Source of the DNA: Prinsepia uniflora
Taxonomy: Eukaryota > Streptophyta > Magnoliopsida > Rosales > Rosaceae
DNA length: 64,000 nt
Assembly: GCA_032719365.1 (NCBI GenBank)
Contig: CM064873.1
Coordinates: forward strand, 3,072,501-3,136,500
Reading direction: 5' to 3'
Part shown: positions 57,777 through 64,000 of the stretch, piece by piece
How the letters are laid out: each line of letters opens with the position of its first letter
Position numbering within the stretch: the first letter of the stretch is position 1
Made by a program: the position numbers and the translations under genes
The notes under the pieces: generated by a model
What the model was told of the DNA's origin: nothing
Seen by the model: the letters and a program-made list of their open reading frames with translations, nothing else
Databases searched by the model: none

Positions 57777-58539
57777 AAAATGAACAAGTGAAAAATACTA
57801 TTTATGTTTTCATAATCCGTGATATAATTGTATAATAAAAAAAAATTCAAATTTGAAGTTTAAAAATATTTTTTTAGAAAAATAATTAATTTTATTGTTT
57901 GATTAATTATTATGATAATTAGAAATTAGAAAGTTTAGTGAATTTTGAATAAATATTAATACTTTTAACGACTAAATAATAAATAACCCAAAGAAAAATG
58001 GTGTTTTTTCTCGATAATAAAAGCAAGCAATATGATGTCGAATGATAAATTTTAAAATGGACTCGAGTCAAACTCAATTCAATTCGCCTGACCCAAATTC
58101 AATCCCCCGAATTGTGCATGTTGCGTAGATTTTCCAAGCCGGCTTTAACCCCCAACCCAAAGACCCAAACCATACTTGTTCCACGCAACTCTGAACTCCC
58201 TCCCCGCTCTCATCAAATTTAACATGGTTTTTAGGACCGTTTCTTCTTCTTCTTCTTCTCACTGGCACTCAAGCGGTATCAAGAAGAAGAAATAGGAGAA
58301 TTGCTTCAAATTGCAGATTAAAGTCCCATTATTGGTTAAGACTCTTCTTTTACTACATGTTTTCATTTTCAGAAATATCCGTCATTCTGATGTTCCTTTG
58401 CAAATAGCTTCTTGATTCTCTTATTTTCACTTCGATTTTGATTTTGATTTAAGGTTTGAGTTTATTGAATATTGGTTAATTCTTTTTTTTTTCCACTTCA
58501 GCTGCCTCCATCTTGATACTTGATTGATTGGCTTCTCAA
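57777..58539 (+). promoter_or_regulatory. Upstream region and 5' UTR of the 437-residue protein gene
   Basis: AT-rich DNA to about 58050, then the likely transcription start region with a TTCTTCTTC microsatellite (about 58243-58260). A 5' UTR intron is probable: donor near 58333 (TTG|GTTAAG) and acceptor CTTCAG ending at 58500. No other gene is seen. Confidence 0.4.
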
Positions 58540-60488
58540 ATGGAAGAACGCATAGCTTTTGTGGCAGGCAAATACAGAGGTTTCACAAAATCGACCCAAG
58601 AGTTAGCTCAAAACCTCCTTCATAATCATGGGCTTGCTCAATCTTCAGCTCCCCAGCATCCGGTAATTTTCTAAATATTCATTGATTTGACACTATTTTT
58701 GCTTAAAAAAGTGAGCTTTAATGAGTGAGAACTTTTTGGAGGCTAGATGAATAATCTTCAAATTGGAGTTTTGGGGAAAGGATTTACCTTTTGCTTGATT
58801 AGTGGCAATAACAGTGTGAGGAGGCTTCACAATTTATAACCTTTTATATGATAATGATGTGATTTCCAGATTGAAATATTGAAGCGGTTGCAACGAGAAT
58901 TGTTTTTGGATTTGATGAAATTGAGAGATAGGCAAGATAAGGTTGAGAGAATGGTTTCCTTATATGCAACTTCAGGAGGAAGTCCATTCCAAGAAGCCAA
59001 TACCCTTGTAAGGGGAGAGGCTCATCTCTTGGGGGCTTTCTTGTTCATGCATAGTAAAACTAACGATGAGGAGGTTCATGTTCATCACAACTCTGATGAT
59101 GCTCTTAGACGGGCGGGAATGAGAATTGGGATTGATTCAAGGTTCACTTTTGAAACTAGCGTTCGGCAGAACGACAGGATTGTGACAGAGTTTGTGGCCA
59201 GTCAAAAGCACAAGAACAATCTTTGTGATCTTTCAGAATGCCCTCTTTCTCTAGCAAAAGTGCTCTACTTGGCAAATGCTAGCAGCTGGTTATCGGGAAT
59301 TGCAATCTCGGTTGGAGCTCAGTGTAGGGATTTTGCAGTTCTTTCAAGCCCTTCTCACCAGGTATCATGCTGTTGTATTAATGTCAATAGTGATCCAGAT
59401 TGTTTTCAGCTGTATTTTTCATAACATTAAGTTCATTATTCCTGAATCATGATACAGTTGTCAGCCCAATGATTATGTTTATTCAGTTGAAGATTTTCAA
59501 TGTTGTAGATGGTACCCACATTTTCTTCGTTGGGATGTCGATCCCATTGATAATGAAAGTAGAATTTTCTGGTGTATAAAATATGCAACCCTTTTAGTGT
59601 AGCTTGACAATGAGTTGGGGTTACCATATCATTGATTAAGACTGTTACTTGTTGTCGCTTATAGTTTTCAGTTGAGTTGCTTTGTTCTCTTGTTCACAAA
59701 GCATATTTTCTTAATTGAAATTTTACAGGTATTGCCAATCAGTCTCCGAATGAATTTTAGTAAGCCGGATTTTTGCTTTTTCCTGGCAGGGGAAGGGGCT
59801 AACTGATAGTTCATCGTACGGACCGCCTCTCTTAAATCAGCATAATGGCAGTGCAATTGGCTTAATGGTGAAACAATCAAATGCGGTTGCTTCATTAGCT
59901 CAGTTTGTTTATGGACTGGGAATGCAAGATGGTTCTGGTAGAGCTGGACGCTTGTTGAGCACTTTTGGGCAAATTGTATGGCAACTTCCCGGAGGAACAA
60001 AGCTCTCACTTTTAGGTCTTCACCAAGTACCTAAGTTATCAAGCAAACACGCGGATCATGGAACTCTTTTGATTCCATTACACAGATTGAAACATCATAC
60101 ATCCCCTGAGACAGTGACCGAAGCATCTGCTGCATCCCCGGGAACAAACTCGCAGGACAATGTGGCAACTGGATCCATTGCTGTGACGTTGGAATCGGAC
60201 ATTGATGAGTTCACGAAGATTGGAGGTTGGATTGAGATGAAGCAATCCAGTCCCAGGCATTTAGAATGGGCTGTGTCTGTGTCTGAAGACTCTGAGGATT
60301 CAGATGGATGGGGCATAAGTTTAAGTGGGAAACTTGGAGGTCCCAAAAGTTTGAACCTTTTTCAAATAGAATCATACATGAAATTTAACTTAGGTAAGAA
60401 ATTCAGTGTAAAGCCTGGCATTGCACATATTGTAAATGGGAATGCCAGAATGACTGCCCTTATGTTTAGGTCTAACGGGTCCCTTTGA
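58540..60488 (+). CDS. Uncharacterised 437-residue plant protein, three exons
   Basis: Exons 58540-58662, 58870-59361 and 59790-60488 have GT-AG borders at phase 0 and give 437 residues from MEERIAFVAG to RSNGSL. I do not recognise a named family. The N-terminal part is helical and charged (RLQRELFLDLMKLRDRQDK at about residues 46-64), followed by a hydrophobic stretch SWLSGIAISVGA near residue 190. The last 100 residues alternate polar and hydrophobic positions with frequent Gly and Trp (GWIEMK, LEWAVSVSED, GWGISLSGKLG), suggesting antiparallel beta strands, possibly an organelle beta-barrel or beta-sandwich; that is inference only. No signal peptide or catalytic motif is obvious. The start is the first ATG after a probable UTR acceptor and no upstream in-frame ATG was seen. 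All three exons are open and the gene looks intact. Confidence 0.85.
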
Positions 60489-62000
60489 TTGCCAAAATAT
60501 TCTTTATTTATTTATTTTTATTTTGTTACCTCTTATTATTGTTCGGTGGGTAACTATTGAATCTTTACATGATGCATAAGTAGTTATTATTTTTGTAATA
60601 GCAAAGTAGTTGATTAGCAATGATAATATTTCAATTTTTCCAAGGGTCAAGATGTGGGAATATATATCCAAGGAAGACTTATATTGTATTCCAATTTAGA
60701 GGGCTAAGAATGTAGCAAAGTGGTTCATGAATCATAATAACTCAGCCATGTATGCGTTGTACTTGTCATGTCAAGGACACAATCTAGAAGACAAATACAT
60801 TTCTTTTTTTCTTTTTTTTTTCTTTTTCTCAACGATCATACCTTCTTACTATTATCAATTTTATGCTTTGCCGTGAAATACATTTTACTCTTTACTTCTA
60901 AGTACGTTATCCTTAACTCTTAAGAGATATGTGGATTAGAAAGAGCCAAGTAGTTTTATTCATAATTGTTCTTCTTAATAAATTTTCTGAGTAATTTTCT
61001 CTTCACGTGTGAATTTTTAATGGACCTAATATCTCATTTTGTATTGTTGATGATGTTTTAGAATAAAACAACTTTTATGAAGAAAAAAAGGGATGTTTTA
61101 GAATGAAGAAACTTAATAGTTTCCTTTCAAAGGAGAAAAATAAAGCATGAGAATTTATGTGTTTTAATTTGGCCAATTTTGAATATTGTGTTTAACTAAT
61201 CGAAATATACATGTTTATTTACACATTTAAGTCCATGGGAATGTAAATTACACATTTTCAAAATAACCATTCACATGTGCATATAGTAACTTTTTTTTTT
61301 TAACAAAAAACCAAAATTGTTAACAAAGTAAAATGCCAATCAGTCAAATTAATAACGGACAATAAGAAATAAAATTGAAGTTAAAACAAAACACAGAAAG
61401 AGTAAAAGAAAATATTTCTAAAACCCTATTAATTATAGACATATATGAATGTAAATTCACACGCTCTCAACATTGGTCTCTATATTTACAATACGTGATT
61501 AATGATTAAAATAAAAAATAGAATAAAAACACAAAAAGAGTAAAAGAAAATATCTCATAAACCTTATTAAAATAAAACCATCAAAGTGTTGACAAATTAA
61601 AATACCAATGAAGAAATTGGTCAAGCTAACAACCCGAAATTAATAATTGAAATTAAAATCGGAACAAAACACAGAAAGAGTAAAAAAAAAAAAAACTAAC
61701 TATTTAACCCTAATAATTATAGGCAGATTGGAGCATAATAAATGGGAGATGGCAAGGCAGGATGCAAGGTTTATGCAACGTACGGTTATTATAAGGCTGT
61801 CACTTTCTCTGTATTGTCGATCAACGAACCCTATTACCTATCTATATCCAGTATCCAATATTTTGACAGGTCAGAGGTTACCGAAGCCCACAACGAAACC
61901 GTCGGGTCACGGTAGCAGTGTCCGAATAGGAAAAAACTCAAAATACAGTGTACAGTGTCATGATCGAGTAAAAAAGGAGACGACTTGTTAAGCGGCGTGT
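60489..62000. other. Intergenic region with diverged repeats
   Basis: No gene is seen. Three diverged copies of a unit containing ACACAGAAAGAGTAAAAG followed by AAACC...TTA occur near 61390, 61530 and 61670, with 'AAAATGCCAATCAGTCAA'-like words between them. AAACCCTA (a telobox) is at 61421-61428. The last 500 bases lead into the VAL-like gene promoter. Confidence 0.5.
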
Positions 62001-62012
62001 CTTCAAGTGTCG

Positions 62013-62090
62013 TGCATGCATTTTATGCATCTGTTGCTTTGCATGCACTCTCTCTCCCCCTCTCACCCTTCTCTTCTCTCTCCCTACAAA
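62013..62090 (+). promoter_or_regulatory. Two palindromic RY motifs and a CT-rich tract upstream of the VAL-like gene
   Basis: TGCATGCA, a palindrome holding the RY core CATGCA on both strands, occurs at 62013-62020 and 62040-62047, 27 bases apart. It is followed at once by a pyrimidine tract of repeated CTCT (62048-62090), the complement of GAGA motifs. RY sites are the established targets of the B3 domains of VAL and LAFL proteins, and the gene downstream encodes a VAL-type protein. Autoregulation is inferred. Confidence 0.65.
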
Positions 62091-62167
62091 ATACACGCTT
62101 TTCTTTCTTGGTCTTACCCACAGCAGGCCAAAACCCAACTCGCCGTTACGGCTTACGGCTTACGTTT

Positions 62168-62175
62168 ATAAAACG
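62168..62175 (+). promoter_or_regulatory. Possible TATA box of the VAL-like gene
   Basis: TATAAAAC within GTTTATAAAACGG sits about 120 bases after the second RY motif and about 355 bases before the ATG. The transcribed leader probably contains an intron ending at TTTGCAG near 62505. Confidence 0.45.
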
Positions 62176-62522
62176 GTAAAAAACCAGACTGGGTTTGACT
62201 CGTTTCTTCTTCATCAGCTCAGTCTATTGAGCTCATCAGTGTGGGTTTCTGCTCACTCTTTGAATGACAAGTCGTCTTCGGGATTTGGGTTTTGCAGATT
62301 TGGACGAAACAAGGTTGGGTTTTTGCTGAATTTTTTGTTTGATTTTTTTTTTTTTTATTATGGGTTTAATTATTGCCCAATCTCAAATGTCGTGCATGAT
62401 TCTGTTTAATGCTGGGGTTTCTGTTTGAATTTCTGGGTTTTGGTCAAAAGGGGTTTAGGGATTTGGGTTTTGATTGCTCTGTTTGTTTGATTTGAGGATT
62501 TGCAGGGGTTGAATTTGGGGTA

Positions 62523-63826
62523 ATGGGGTCCAAGATTTGCATGAATGTTCTTTGTGGAACAGCCCAGACGGCCGAATGGAAGGAAGGCTGGCCTTTGCGA
62601 TCCGGTGGATTTGCGCATCTCTGCATCAAGTGCGGGTAATTGTTGCTCCTCTTTGATATTTTAGCTTTCCAAGTTTTAATTTTTCAGCTATTCAGTGGTT
62701 GATACGGTTTCCGGAAGGGCTTATGGGATTGGGGGTTTTTGTTTTTTTCGTAGGGTTTATGTGTATTGTGGGTTTAGAGGAGGCAGCCTTTTAAAGTCGC
62801 GATTTTTACTTATATTATGATTTTTTCGTGTTTGGGTTATGACTAATTGCCATTAGTTGCTTTTGTTTTATCGTAAGCCATGAATGAAGTAATAAACATT
62901 GTTGATGATCCACTCATATCGATTGTAATCCACTTACATTTTTAATTTATTTGATGTGATGGAGAATACAGTTGGAATTAGAGAATGTCAAATAATTTAT
63001 TGGTGTAGAGCATTTTGTTGTGTTCAGTTGCTGTTGTTTCATATGTTTCACTCTTATGCATTTGATATTATTTACTCTCTCTTTGAACTGGTATTAACCT
63101 TTCAGAAGTTACTGGGTATCAGATGTGAATATAGTGGAAAGAATTAGCCTTTTCAAATTAATTTGTTTCTCCACGGCAGAATAGCTGATCACCTAAGAAT
63201 TTCTCCTTGTCTCTATTAATTTTTTTTGTTCTTTCTGTGTGTTCATTATTATATGCATACCTATTGCCTAATAATTCAACTTTCTAACAATTCAATTTTT
63301 GTATGTATCAATTCTGGTGAATTTTTTTTTCCACTCTGCTTAGTCCTTCATGCAATGGATGATGAATTTCATTTTTGGTCTTTTGCCTAATTGGCAAAGT
63401 AAATAGAATCCATACTTTGACTAGGGCACAAGTAGGAATGCTGTACTTCTACTTTATGTAAATATGTCATTTCGTTATGGTGGTGTTCATTTGTTCTATA
63501 TATATATATATTCCCCATTAGTTTCTTATTCTTCTGTGCTGGACATGGATTTGTGTGTACTGCAGAGCGGCATATGAAAATTTAGTTTTCTGCACGACGT
63601 TCCATTTAGGAGAATCTGGTTGGAGGGACTGCAGTTTGTGCCGCAAGGTTAGCTTTCATTTTGATAGTTTTTTCAAAATCCTCTCTCTTTCTCTATCATT
63701 TAAAATTTATTCAATTTTCTGCAGCCCCTCCACTGTGGATGCATAGCCTCTCTGTCATTATATCATTGCCTGGATTATGGGGGTGTGGGATGTGTTGGCT
63801 GTGCAAAGAGCTGTGAACCTTATGTG
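62523..63826 (+). CDS. B3-domain transcriptional repressor VAL/HSI2-like, N-terminal part
   Basis: Coding exons 62523-62635, 63566-63647 and 63725-63826 keep one frame and give the first 99 residues; the gene runs past the window end. The start [12 protein letters not shown] and the cysteine/histidine pattern (C-x2-C pairs around [37 protein letters not shown]) match the PHD-like zinc domain at the N terminus of VAL1/HSI2 and VAL2/HSL1. These nuclear proteins silence seed-maturation and flowering genes by binding RY motifs through a B3 domain and recruiting Polycomb and histone deacetylase activity. The B3, CW and EAR parts are not in the window. The MGSK start is closest to remembered VAL1 sequences, but VAL1 versus VAL2 cannot be settled here. 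Confidence 0.88.
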
Positions 63827-64000
63827 GTATGTACAAATTCAGGAGTTTGGTTATCATATATCAATTTTAAACAAATCATACATGTATAAATTCTTCTGTT
63901 TTAACCTACTCAAAGGAAAACCTATCAAATAAACAAGAAATGCAAAATATTATGGTTTCCATACTGTGCAATGCTAAATAGTCACCCCATACTAATATTA

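Overview
The window looks like nuclear DNA of a eudicot plant. It has spliced genes with short GT-AG introns, a plant-specific VAL/HSI2-type B3 repressor, a plant A-type response regulator, and dense nested LTR retrotransposons. The species cannot be read from the sequence.

Layout: bases 1-10346 are stacked Ty3-type LTRs: one LTR cut by the window edge, two solo LTRs and an older LTR carrying a hAT-like insertion. Bases 10347-13480 are AT-rich, with a small non-autonomous Helitron (11856-12620) and the start of a probable copia LTR. A complete LTR element without recognisable coding capacity (element D, 13481-22936, target duplication CTTTT, almost identical LTRs) sits inside that copia LTR. 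Bases 23700-31201 hold a plus-strand gene of about 19 coding exons for a plant protein I do not recognise. It converges on a minus-strand A-type response regulator of the ARR16/ARR17 kind (31452-32575, five exons, 162 residues).

Bases 34452-57776 are a nested transposon block. The outer material is a probable copia- or Tat-like LTR start at 34452 and a separate Tat-like 3' end with an antisense ORF and a 577-bp LTR (to 57771). Into it went element A (34780-55255, target duplication GAAAT), a Tekay/Del-type chromovirus with LTRs of about 2.95 kb and a gag-pol frame carrying three stop codons. Two further insertions split element A's gag: a minus-strand solo LTR (38226-40738, duplication TGAGC) and element C, a complete minus-strand gag-only element (40938-48409, duplication ATTCG).

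To the right are a three-exon plus-strand gene for an uncharacterised 437-residue protein (58540-60488) and the first three coding exons of a VAL/HSI2-like gene (62523 to the window end). The VAL-like promoter carries two palindromic RY motifs next to a CT-rich tract.

The host genes do not form a pathway that can be read from their order. The transposon families do interact: element A is an autonomous-type relative of gag-only element C, sharing its primer-binding site, gag and polypurine tract, and element D may depend on machinery supplied from elsewhere. The main observations are a helically phased array of five TGACGTCA palindromes in one LTR, the gag-only and coding-less young elements, the antisense transposon ORF with its own TATA box, and the RY sites upstream of a gene whose family binds RY sites.
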